DNA from: a bacterium
Lineage (GTDB): Bacteria > Zixibacteria > MSB-5A5 > GN15 > FEB-12
Direction of reading: 5' to 3'
Length of the DNA stretch: 64,000 bases
Assembly: GCA_016708025.1 (NCBI GenBank)
Contig: JADJGQ010000001.1
Span: 372,001 to 436,000 of the forward strand
In this document: piece by piece, positions 50,157 to 57,720 of the stretch
How positions within the stretch are numbered: the first letter of the stretch is position 1
Layout: each line of letters starts with the position of its first letter
Made by a program: the position numbers and the translations under genes
The notes under the pieces: generated by a model
Told to the model about the DNA's origin: nothing
Database searches by the model: none
What the model saw: only the letters and a program-made list of their open reading frames with translations

Positions 50157-51980
50157 GTGCCCCACTTCTCGGAACTGAAACGAACCCATACCTGCGGCCA
50201 ACTCCGCGCCGCCAATATCGGCCAATCCGTCCGTCTCAACGGATGGGTCAACGCCTACCGTAATCTCGGCGGTCTCCTCTTTTTGGACCTTCGCGATCGC
50301 TACGGCATCACCCAGGTGGTGATCAATCCGGAGACTTTCGACCCCGCAATGCTGACCGAAGCCCAACGGACCCGCTCCGAATTCGTCGTGGCGGTCAAAG
50401 GGGAAGTACGCGAACGGCCGGGGACTACCCATAATGCCAAAATTGCGACCGGCGATATCGAGGTCAACGCGACCGAATTCCATATTCTGGCCGAGTCGAA
50501 AACGCCGCCGTTTGAAATTACCGATACGACCAACGCCAACGAGCTGCTCCGGCTGGAATACCGATATTTGGACCTTCGACGCAAAGAGATGCAGGAGAAG
50601 ATACGTATTCGTCATGAGACCACCATGGCGATCCGGAACTACCTGAGCGGGGTCGGTTTCTACGAGATCGAAACGCCGCTGTTGATGCGCTCGACCCCGG
50701 AAGGGGCTCGCGATTATGTCGTGCCGAGCCGCGTGCACCATGGAAAATTTTACGCGCTGCCGCAGTCGCCGCAGTTGCTCAAGCAGATCCTGATGATCTC
50801 CGGGTTCGACAAGTATTTCCAGTTGGCGCGCTGCCTTCGCGATGAGGATTTGCGGTCGGACCGTCAGCCGGAACATACGCAGATCGATATGGAGATGTCG
50901 TTTGTCACCCCCGAGGATGTCTGGAAAGTCATCGAAGGGATGATGCAGTATATCTTCAAGACGGTGCTGAATGTCGAAGTCCAGACGCCGTTCCTTCAGT
51001 TGGAATTCTCCGAGGTGATGAATCGCTGGGGGATCGACAAGCCCGACCTTCGGTTCGGCATGGAGATCGTCGACCTGAGCGAGACGGTGCGCGGCTCCGG
51101 ATTCAAAGTGTTCAACGATACACTCGATGCTGGCGGCGTGGTGAAGGGGATCGTGCTGACCGGTGGCGCGACTTACAGCCGCAAGCAGATCGATGATCTG
51201 ACGCAGAAGGCGAAAGATCTTGGCGCCGGCGGGCTGGCGTATCTGCTTCGGACGGACAGTGAAGTGAAATCGCCGATAACGAAATTCATCGGCGATGAGA
51301 TGCGCGACAAACTGCTGGCCGCGGCGAAAGTGAATGTCGGCGACGCGCTGTTTATCGTTTCGGATAAAAAGTTGAAGTGTGAGACGATCCTCGGGCAGTT
51401 GCGCCTGCAATTGGGGCGCGAGCATAATCTGATGAAACCGAATGATTTCAAATTCCTTTGGGTGACGCATTTCCCGATGTTCCACTACGACGAGGAACAT
51501 AACCGTTGGGAAGCGATGCATAATATCGTGTCTCATCCGGTGGAGGCAGATCTCAAGTTGGTCGAGGCAGGGTTCACGTCGACGTTACCCGGTTCCGATC
51601 TGAATCACCCGTGGCGTCAGGCGCGAGCCTTGCAGTACGATCTGGTGGTGAACGGTTCGGAAATAGCTTCAGGCGGCCAGCGGATCAACCGTCGCGACTT
51701 GCAGGAGAAGATTTTACAGATCCTTGGGATCAACAAAGAGCGCGCAGACCGGATGTTCGGATTCCTGCTCAAGGCGCTTGAATATGGCGCTCCGCCACAT
51801 GCCGGGATCGCTCCCGGACTAGATAGATTGGTGACGTTGATGACCGGATCTGATTCGATCCGCGATGTGATCGCGTTCCCGAAGACCGCGCAGGCGCAGT
51901 CGCTGATGGATGGCGCTCCCTCTGAGATAGAGCCGGATCAACTGGAAGAACTTGGATTACAGATCGTCAAAGGAGAATAA
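50157..51980 (+). CDS. aspS: aspartyl-tRNA synthetase
   Basis: A 607-residue class II synthetase of the bacterial type (with GAD insert). The N-terminal anticodon-binding OB-fold has VRLNGWVNAYRNLGGLLFLDLRD. Motif 2 is in YFQLARCLRDEDLRSDRQPE and motif 3 in GIAPGLDRLVTLM. FYALPQSPQLLKQIL is the flipping-loop region. GTG start at 50157, preceded by a GAGG site. It heads a run of housekeeping genes; phoH-like starts 17 bases downstream. Whether it is Asp- or Asp/Asn-specific cannot be told with certainty. Confidence 0.95.
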   Translation: MPHFSELKRTHTCGQLRAANIGQSVRLNGWVNAYRNLGGLLFLDLRDRYGITQVVINPETFDPAMLTEAQRTRSEFVVAVKGEVRERPGTTHNAKIATGDIEVNATEFHILAESKTPPFEITDTTNANELLRLEYRYLDLRRKEMQEKIRIRHETTMAIRNYLSGVGFYEIETPLLMRSTPEGARDYVVPSRVHHGKFYALPQSPQLLKQILMISGFDKYFQLARCLRDEDLRSDRQPEHTQIDMEMSFVTPEDVWKVIEGMMQYIFKTVLNVEVQTPFLQLEFSEVMNRWGIDKPDLRFGMEIVDLSETVRGSGFKVFNDTLDAGGVVKGIVLTGGATYSRKQIDDLTQKAKDLGAGGLAYLLRTDSEVKSPITKFIGDEMRDKLLAAAKVNVGDALFIVSDKKLKCETILGQLRLQLGREHNLMKPNDFKFLWVTHFPMFHYDEEHNRWEAMHNIVSHPVEADLKLVEAGFTSTLPGSDLNHPWRQARALQYDLVVNGSEIASGGQRINRRDLQEKILQILGINKERADRMFGFLLKALEYGAPPHAGIAPGLDRLVTLMTGSDSIRDVIAFPKTAQAQSLMDGAPSEIEPDQLEELGLQIVKGE

Positions 51981-51997
51981 GCTCTCGCTGAGAGATT

Positions 51998-52987
51998 ATG
52001 AATCACGAAAATGACGATAAGCGCGGACGGAACCTCGTTACCGAGGGGATCGACCTGCGTTTGCTGTTCGGGCAGAATGACAGTTTTCTTCGCCAGATAG
52101 AGGCGCGTTTCCCGGTCAAGATCGTGGCGCGCGGAGACCGGATCAATATCGACGGTGAGCCGAAAGATGTTGACCAAGTGGTCGCGCTCTTCACCGACTT
52201 GATGACGCGCGTCCGCAAAGGGGCGTATATCACCGACCAGTACCTGACGTATGCGATGGCGATGGTGCGGGAGAATGGTCAGGGGCCGGCGGAATCAATC
52301 TCGACCGATGCGCTGTTGACCTCCGCGCTGAAGAAGGCGATCAAGCCGAAAACGATCGGTCAGTCACAGTATGTGGAAGCAGTAGCCAAAAATGATATGG
52401 TCTTTGCGATCGGTCCGGCCGGTACAGGCAAGACGTACTTGGCCGTCGCGATGGCAGTCGCAGAGTTAAAGGCGAATCGGGTCAATCGAATTGTCTTTAC
52501 GCGTCCAGCAGTGGAAGCCGGCGAATCGCTCGGCTTTTTGCCGGGGGATATTCGGGCCAAAGTCGACCCGTATCTGAGACCGGTTTATGATGCTTTGTAC
52601 GATATGCTCCAGCCGGACAAGATCCGGAAACTGCTGGAGATGGGGATAATTGAGATCGCGCCGCTGGCCTTCATGCGCGGTCGGACGCTGAATGAAGCGT
52701 TTGTCGTTTTGGATGAAGCGCAAAACACCACCAGCGCGCAGATGAAGATGTTTCTGACACGAATCGGTGAAAGTTCGAAGGCGATCATCACCGGTGATGT
52801 CACGCAGATCGACCTTCCGGATGCAAAGGCCTCCGGACTGGTCAAGGTACAGCGAATATTGAAAGGGATTCCAGGGCTGGAATTCATCTATTTGACGGAG
52901 CGGGATGTGATACGACATCCGCTGGTCCAGGCGATCATCAAAGCGTATGATCGTTACGAAAACCCAAAACAGGGTCCAAGGGAATAA
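51998..52987 (+). CDS. PhoH-like ATPase
   Basis: A 329-residue P-loop ATPase of the PhoH family, linked to RNA metabolism and regularly next to ybeY. N-terminal KH-like part, Walker A GPAGTGKTYLA near residue 139-149, Walker B FVVLDEAQNTT, and the family end motif around GLVKVQRILKGIPGLEFIYL. Length and context are typical. It lies 17 bases after aspS and 24 before the HD phosphodiesterase gene. Confidence 0.92.
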   Translation: MNHENDDKRGRNLVTEGIDLRLLFGQNDSFLRQIEARFPVKIVARGDRINIDGEPKDVDQVVALFTDLMTRVRKGAYITDQYLTYAMAMVRENGQGPAESISTDALLTSALKKAIKPKTIGQSQYVEAVAKNDMVFAIGPAGTGKTYLAVAMAVAELKANRVNRIVFTRPAVEAGESLGFLPGDIRAKVDPYLRPVYDALYDMLQPDKIRKLLEMGIIEIAPLAFMRGRTLNEAFVVLDEAQNTTSAQMKMFLTRIGESSKAIITGDVTQIDLPDAKASGLVKVQRILKGIPGLEFIYLTERDVIRHPLVQAIIKAYDRYENPKQGPRE

Positions 52988-53011
52988 AACAGGCGCACGG
53001 ATAGCCGCCGT

Positions 53012-55252
53012 ATGTTTGCGTTTTTACTGAGAATCAAGCGTCGGATCAAGAAGCTTCTCAAGGTCCAATCGGTGACCCGCCAGAAGCCTCAATTGACTCC
53101 GCGTGCCAAAGCGATCAAGCTGCTTATGCTGCTTGCCGTGACGGCGTTTATTGCGTTCACCTACCCGGCTGAAGACTTCTATGATCCGCTGGATACGCCG
53201 CGTCGCGGCGATATCGCCGACCGCGACATCATCGCGCCATTCCAGATCACCCTGTTCAAAGATTCCAAAGAGATAGAAGAAGAAAAGGAACGTCGCCGGC
53301 TGGTCATTCCCATGACGGTCCGCGAGGATACCGCGATCACACTGGCGATCTACCGGTCATTCGACCAGTACGTGGCGCTGATCGACTCGATCAAGCGGAG
53401 CCACTCCGATATAGGCACGCGTACCGCTCCCGATGTGATCACATCGGTTGCCCAGCGTTTCCCGCTTCTGAGCCAGGGGGCGATCTTTAAATCGCTGGTG
53501 AGCCAGGAAGATTCGGAACTGCTGCGGCGGAGACTTCAGCGAATATACAGCGAGCAGATCTACAAGGTCGGCGTCGTGGCTGACCTTACGTACCTTGGGG
53601 ATGATGCCACCAGCATGATCTCGATCCGGCGCGGCAACTGGGAAGGTCTGTATCTCCGCGAGCAGATCCTCGATATCGCCACCGCCAACGCCACTTTATT
53701 GGCATCGATCAATCGTCTGGCGGCGGCTGACTCAGTCGATGTTGAGTTTTATTACCTGCTGGGGCGGAGTTTCGTTCAGCCGAACCTCTTTCCGGATCAG
53801 ACGGAGTATACTCGTCGGGTAACCGAGCAATTGAGCGATGTCTCGTCCGCGCGAGAGGTGATCGAGCCGGGTGAGTTGATTGTGCGGCAGGGGAGACGGG
53901 TCAGCGAGCGGGAAGAGAGAATACTTGAGGAGATGGGACGGCTGCTTCGCGCCCAGGCGGCCGAACGGAATGTCCTGGCGCTCTATTTGCCGATCTTTTC
54001 GCGGATGGCGCTGATTTTCGTGATCTTCTGCACCCTCTACCTGTTCCTCTATTTCTTCCGACGCGATATCTATCGATCGAATACGCGGCTGTTGGCCCTG
54101 CTGATGGTTTTTGTACTCCAGATGATCCTGATTCTGGTCCTCAGACGACTGGGGTGGGATGAGTCGGTATACTACTATCCGATCGCGGTCCTTCCGATCA
54201 TGGTGACAATCCTGTTCGATGCCGAAGTGGGCATGCTATCCACCGTGGTGCTGGCGGTGTTGTTGGGGGTGATGCACAGGTTTGATTTCACGCTGGTGCT
54301 CGTGACGGTTGTGGTCGGCACAGTGGCGGCGATCACTTCGCGCGAGGTCCGCAAGCGTTCGCATTATTACCGGATCGCGCTCTCGATCATACTGACCTAT
54401 GTGCTTCTGCTCTTCCTGATCGAGCAACTGAAACTGAATCCGACACGAGACATGCTGCAGTTGATGCAGTTCGCAGTGCTGAATGCGCTGGTCTCATCGT
54501 TGCTGACGATCGGAATACTGCCGTTCTTTGAATCTATATTCTCGATCACCACCGATATTACTTTGCTTGAGCTGTCGGATCTGAATCATCCGTTATTGAA
54601 ACGTTTGGCGCTGGAAGCACCGGGGACATATCACCATTCGATCTCGGTCGGCAATTTGAGTGAAGCGGCGGCCAAGGCAATTCATGCCAACCCTCTATTG
54701 GCGCGAGTCGGCACATATTATCATGATATCGGAAAGATCGAGATCCCCGAGTACTTCATTGAAAATCAGTTGGGGGTACGCTCAAAACATGAGGCGCTGA
54801 CCCCCTCGATGTCCTCCCTGATCCTGGCTGCGCATGTCAAGCGAGGTCGCGTGCTGGGAGAAGAGAATGATATACCGGATGATGTGCTGAATTTTATCGA
54901 AGAGCACCACGGTACCATGGTGATGACCTACTTTTACAGCAAGGCGGTCGAGCAGGGGCTGGATCCGGCCCAGGTCGATAAGTTCCGCTATCCCGGTCCA
55001 AAACCCCAGGTGCGGGAGACAGGAATAGCGATGCTAGCGGATGCGGTTGAGGCGGCCAGCCGGACGCTGGATAATCCCAAACCGGCGCGGATCCATGAAC
55101 TGATCCAGCGGATCATCACGGACCGTTTTCAGTCGGGCGAACTGGATGAATGCCCGCTGACATTGCGCGACCTGGCGCGAATTCGCGAAGCGTTTGCGCA
55201 GGTGCTGATCGGGGCTTTCCATCAACGGGTAGCTTACCCTAAAAAGGACTGA
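53012..55252 (+). CDS. 7TM-HD family phosphodiesterase (PgpH-like)
   Basis: A 746-residue membrane protein. One helix near 36-53, a large extracytoplasmic 7TMR-HDED region to about 320, then seven helices at about 328-515, and a cytoplasmic HD domain with YHHS near 540, H571-D572 in YYHDIGK and the later EEHHGT and AVEAASR elements. Relatives degrade cyclic di-AMP. A diadenylate cyclase gene is not in the window, so the substrate is inferred from the family. Position between phoH and ybeY is conserved in many bacteria. The stop is ten bases before ybeY. Confidence 0.9.
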   Translation: MFAFLLRIKRRIKKLLKVQSVTRQKPQLTPRAKAIKLLMLLAVTAFIAFTYPAEDFYDPLDTPRRGDIADRDIIAPFQITLFKDSKEIEEEKERRRLVIPMTVREDTAITLAIYRSFDQYVALIDSIKRSHSDIGTRTAPDVITSVAQRFPLLSQGAIFKSLVSQEDSELLRRRLQRIYSEQIYKVGVVADLTYLGDDATSMISIRRGNWEGLYLREQILDIATANATLLASINRLAAADSVDVEFYYLLGRSFVQPNLFPDQTEYTRRVTEQLSDVSSAREVIEPGELIVRQGRRVSEREERILEEMGRLLRAQAAERNVLALYLPIFSRMALIFVIFCTLYLFLYFFRRDIYRSNTRLLALLMVFVLQMILILVLRRLGWDESVYYYPIAVLPIMVTILFDAEVGMLSTVVLAVLLGVMHRFDFTLVLVTVVVGTVAAITSREVRKRSHYYRIALSIILTYVLLLFLIEQLKLNPTRDMLQLMQFAVLNALVSSLLTIGILPFFESIFSITTDITLLELSDLNHPLLKRLALEAPGTYHHSISVGNLSEAAAKAIHANPLLARVGTYYHDIGKIEIPEYFIENQLGVRSKHEALTPSMSSLILAAHVKRGRVLGEENDIPDDVLNFIEEHHGTMVMTYFYSKAVEQGLDPAQVDKFRYPGPKPQVRETGIAMLADAVEAASRTLDNPKPARIHELIQRIITDRFQSGELDECPLTLRDLARIREAFAQVLIGAFHQRVAYPKKD

Positions 55253-55262
55253 CCACTAGGCA

Positions 55263-55700
55263 ATGCGGCTGTTGATCCATAAAGAGATTGTCACGCGCGT
55301 TCCGCAAAGAGCAATGCGCGAGCTGTTTGCGGTTGTTTCCGGACACGAGGCGAAAAAAAACTGGCAGGCCGGGATAAATCTGATCTTCACGACAGATCGC
55401 CGGATCCAACAGCTCAACGATGAGTATCGCGGGAAAGACAAGCCGACCGACGTATTGTCTTTTAATATCGATGATCCGGCATCGAAGGATGCCACGTTTG
55501 GTGAAATATATATATCCGTGCCGACCGCGAGCCGTCAGGCCGCGTCATTGGGGCACTCGCTCGAACTGGAGTACCTTCGGCTGACCTGCCATGGCTTGAT
55601 GCATCTGTTCGGCTATGATCATCAGGAATATCGCGAGGCCGAGCGAATGGAAGCACGGGAACGAAAGTATTTGCGGGCAATCGGGAGAATAGTCAAGTAA
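55263..55700 (+). CDS. ybeY: endoribonuclease / rRNA maturation factor YbeY
   Basis: A 145-residue zinc metalloprotein needed for 16S rRNA 3'-end maturation. The signature HGLMHLFGYDH has the three zinc-binding His near residues 110-120. TDVLSFNIDD and GEIYIS complete the family pattern. It overlaps the following CBS-domain gene by one base (TAATG). Confidence 0.94.
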   Translation: MRLLIHKEIVTRVPQRAMRELFAVVSGHEAKKNWQAGINLIFTTDRRIQQLNDEYRGKDKPTDVLSFNIDDPASKDATFGEIYISVPTASRQAASLGHSLELEYLRLTCHGLMHLFGYDHQEYREAERMEARERKYLRAIGRIVK

Positions 55701-56983
55701 TGGACATCTGGTTATATACGCTGTTTATCATCTGGTCGTACCTCTCGGCCTACGTGGTTTCACTCTACTCTCTGGCGGTCTATCTTGATCCGGAAGAGGT
55801 GGAGACGCTCTTGCCTCACATTTCGCGCCGCCGCCGTCAGTTTATTATCAAACTGGCCGGGGATCCGCGCGTGTTGATGCAGATAGCAACGATCTACAAA
55901 TCGTTTGCGCTGATGTTACTGACCCTGATGTCGGCACTGTTGGCGCGAGTGGTCGCGACGAAGCTGGAGATATCAAGTGTCTATTTTTACGTCGTGGGAC
56001 TGCTGATCGTCTGGGGTCTGTATATCACCTTTGTCGAGTATATGCCGCGAAAGGCGAGTCGTCGCGTTTTGGATACGACGCGCGCACCGAGGTATCTCTG
56101 GTTGGTCACCTCGATCTATGTCGTGTTTTATCCGGTGGTGGCCGCATATCGAGCAGCGCTCAAGCGGATCAAGTCCGAAGAGGCGACGGCGGAGGAGCAG
56201 AAGGAAGAGATCGTCGAGCGAGCAATCGAGACGCTGGCCGATCAGGCAGGGATCAGTGAGACGATCATCGAGGAAGATGAGAAGAAGATGATTGGGCAGA
56301 TCTTCCTGCTGGACCAGACAGTGGTGCGGGAGATCATGATCCCGCGAATCGATATCGTCGGGATCGGCAAAGAGATGTCCTTCCGCGAGATCCAGCAGTT
56401 GATCCAGCGCGATGGTTATTCCCGCTATCCAGTGTATGATGGGACCATCGACCGAGTGATCGGCATCCTGTATGTGAAAGATCTTTTTGCCAGTCAACCG
56501 GAGCCGGGAGAGCGGTTCGATATCAATAAGTACCTGCGGCAGGCCTATTTTGTGCCCGAGTCTAAGGTGATCGGCGACCTGCTTCGCGAATTCAAGGCGA
56601 CCAAGCTGCATATCGCAGTGGTAGTGGATGAATACGGCGGCGTCTCCGGTCTGGTGACGCTCGAAGATATCCTCGAGGAGATCGTCGGGGAGATCCAGGA
56701 TGAACATGACATTGAGGAAGCGCAGTTCATCCCGCAGTCGGACGGCCGGTATCTGGTGGATGCGGCTATGCTGGTGGAGGAGCTACAGGAAGCGCTGGAC
56801 ACTGACCACGAACAGGGGGATTACGATACGGTGGGAGGCTTGCTCTATTTTCTGATCGGCGGGGTGCCCAAGCAGGGGTTGACGATCGGGTGGCATGACC
56901 TTGAGTTTGAGATACTCCGACTGGACGGTCAGAGAATCAAGAAAGTGCGAGTCTGGCGGAAGACTCAACGTGTGAATGGATAG
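55700..56983 (+). CDS. CNNM/CorC-type membrane protein with CBS pair
   Basis: A 427-residue protein of the HlyC/CorC (CNNM) family, candidate Mg/Co efflux or transport component. N-terminal DUF21-like membrane part (helices near 5-25, 65-85, 93-110, 130-150), then two CBS domains (VREIMIPRIDIVGI; LHIAVVVDEYGGVSGLVTLEDILEEIVGEI) and a C-terminal CorC/HlyC domain. The first membrane helices are less regular than usual, but the full domain order is kept. Its place after ybeY is the common one. Last gene of the aspS operon. Confidence 0.87.
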   Translation: MDIWLYTLFIIWSYLSAYVVSLYSLAVYLDPEEVETLLPHISRRRRQFIIKLAGDPRVLMQIATIYKSFALMLLTLMSALLARVVATKLEISSVYFYVVGLLIVWGLYITFVEYMPRKASRRVLDTTRAPRYLWLVTSIYVVFYPVVAAYRAALKRIKSEEATAEEQKEEIVERAIETLADQAGISETIIEEDEKKMIGQIFLLDQTVVREIMIPRIDIVGIGKEMSFREIQQLIQRDGYSRYPVYDGTIDRVIGILYVKDLFASQPEPGERFDINKYLRQAYFVPESKVIGDLLREFKATKLHIAVVVDEYGGVSGLVTLEDILEEIVGEIQDEHDIEEAQFIPQSDGRYLVDAAMLVEELQEALDTDHEQGDYDTVGGLLYFLIGGVPKQGLTIGWHDLEFEILRLDGQRIKKVRVWRKTQRVNG

Positions 56984-57302
56984 CCGCACTGAAACAACAC
57001 ATCTATCCAATTGTGATTAAATAGGTTACTGTGCTCGTCGCGCAGTTATACATTCCCCCTAATATAACTTTCAGTTTCATCCCGTCTCGTCCGGAAAAGA
57101 TTTCCAGACGAAATTCAAAATCGGCGTGTGCCTTGCTGAACCGCAGGTTCTGCGTCCTCCCAAATTATTGCTTGACAGAACACTAGCGGGAAGTTAGTAT
57201 AAGGTGTGCAGAAAATGCGCTTTCAGGCATTTGCTGTAGAGAGGGACCAAGTGAGTTTTCGCTTGATTCAGTTGGTCATGGGCAATTTTTGGAGGTAAGT
57301 CT
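56984..57302. other. control region before the small secreted protein gene
   Basis: It holds a good promoter (57172-57200) and a ~100-base leader. In the leader, GACC (57244-57247) pairs with GGTC (57277-57280) and AAGTG (57248-57252) with CGCTT (57259-57263), so a hairpin is possible. No U-run terminator for the preceding gene was found. Confidence 0.45.
57172..57200 (+). promoter_or_regulatory. sigma-70 promoter with perfect -35
   Basis: TTGACA (57172-57177) and TAGTAT (57195-57200, 4/6) are 17 bases apart. Expected start near 57207; the gene begins at 57303. Confidence 0.55.
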
Positions 57303-57653
57303 ATGCGAGGCGCGATTCGTTCACGATTACCATTTCTCATCGCCCTACTTGCTGTGATCTTCATCTCCGTTCCTGGGTTCTCCGGTGAACATCCTTGGGA
57401 CTCTGACGGAAGCAAGAACGGTTCGACTGGCGGCGGTTCGACGGGTGGGTCCGACGATCCGAGCAAAGGTTCAACTGCAATTGCGGCGTCAGCTGAATGT
57501 CCGGGCGGTTCAGGGGATAATCTCCTGATCTCGTCGCGGTCGACCATGTCACTGGTATTCCGAGTTTCGTACTACTTGACGGATCGGCTGTATGTCGGCC
57601 GGTATGAAACGGGAACGAAGGTAAGACAGGCGGCACGTAGTACTGGTCGCTAA
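57303..57653 (+). CDS. small secreted Gly/Ser-rich protein
   Basis: A 116-residue protein with a strong GGAGG site spaced well before its ATG and its own promoter. Signal peptide 1-27 (hydrophobic PFLIALLAVIFISV, cleavage near GFSG), then a low-complexity Gly/Ser/Asp linker at about 35-56, and a compact C-terminal half with a single Cys (ECPGGSGDNLL) and basic end. I know no family. The next gene, 67 bases downstream, is a large sigma54-type activator, and the two may be co-transcribed. A signal-peptide, adhesin or cargo function is possible but not supported by a motif. Confidence 0.65.
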   Translation: MRGAIRSRLPFLIALLAVIFISVPGFSGEHPWDSDGSKNGSTGGGSTGGSDDPSKGSTAIAASAECPGGSGDNLLISSRSTMSLVFRVSYYLTDRLYVGRYETGTKVRQAARSTGR

Positions 57654-57665
57654 GCGATCGAGGGC

Positions 57666-57684
57666 GGGGCTGTGTGGCAGCCCC
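57666..57684 (+). repeat. GC-rich hairpin between the secreted protein and the activator
   Basis: GGGGCTG (57666-57672) and CAGCCCC (57678-57684) form a perfect 7-pair stem with a 5-base loop. A second small stem (ACCGT/ACGGT) follows before the next start codon. No T-run follows, so it may be an attenuator, an mRNA-stability or processing element rather than a full terminator. Confidence 0.5.
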
Positions 57685-57720
57685 TAACCAGCAACCGTCG
57701 TAACAAACGGTAGAATAAAG

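Noticed and set aside
50064..51536. 490-codon minus-strand reading frame
   Set aside because: It is entirely antisense to aspS, whose synthetase motifs are unmistakable.
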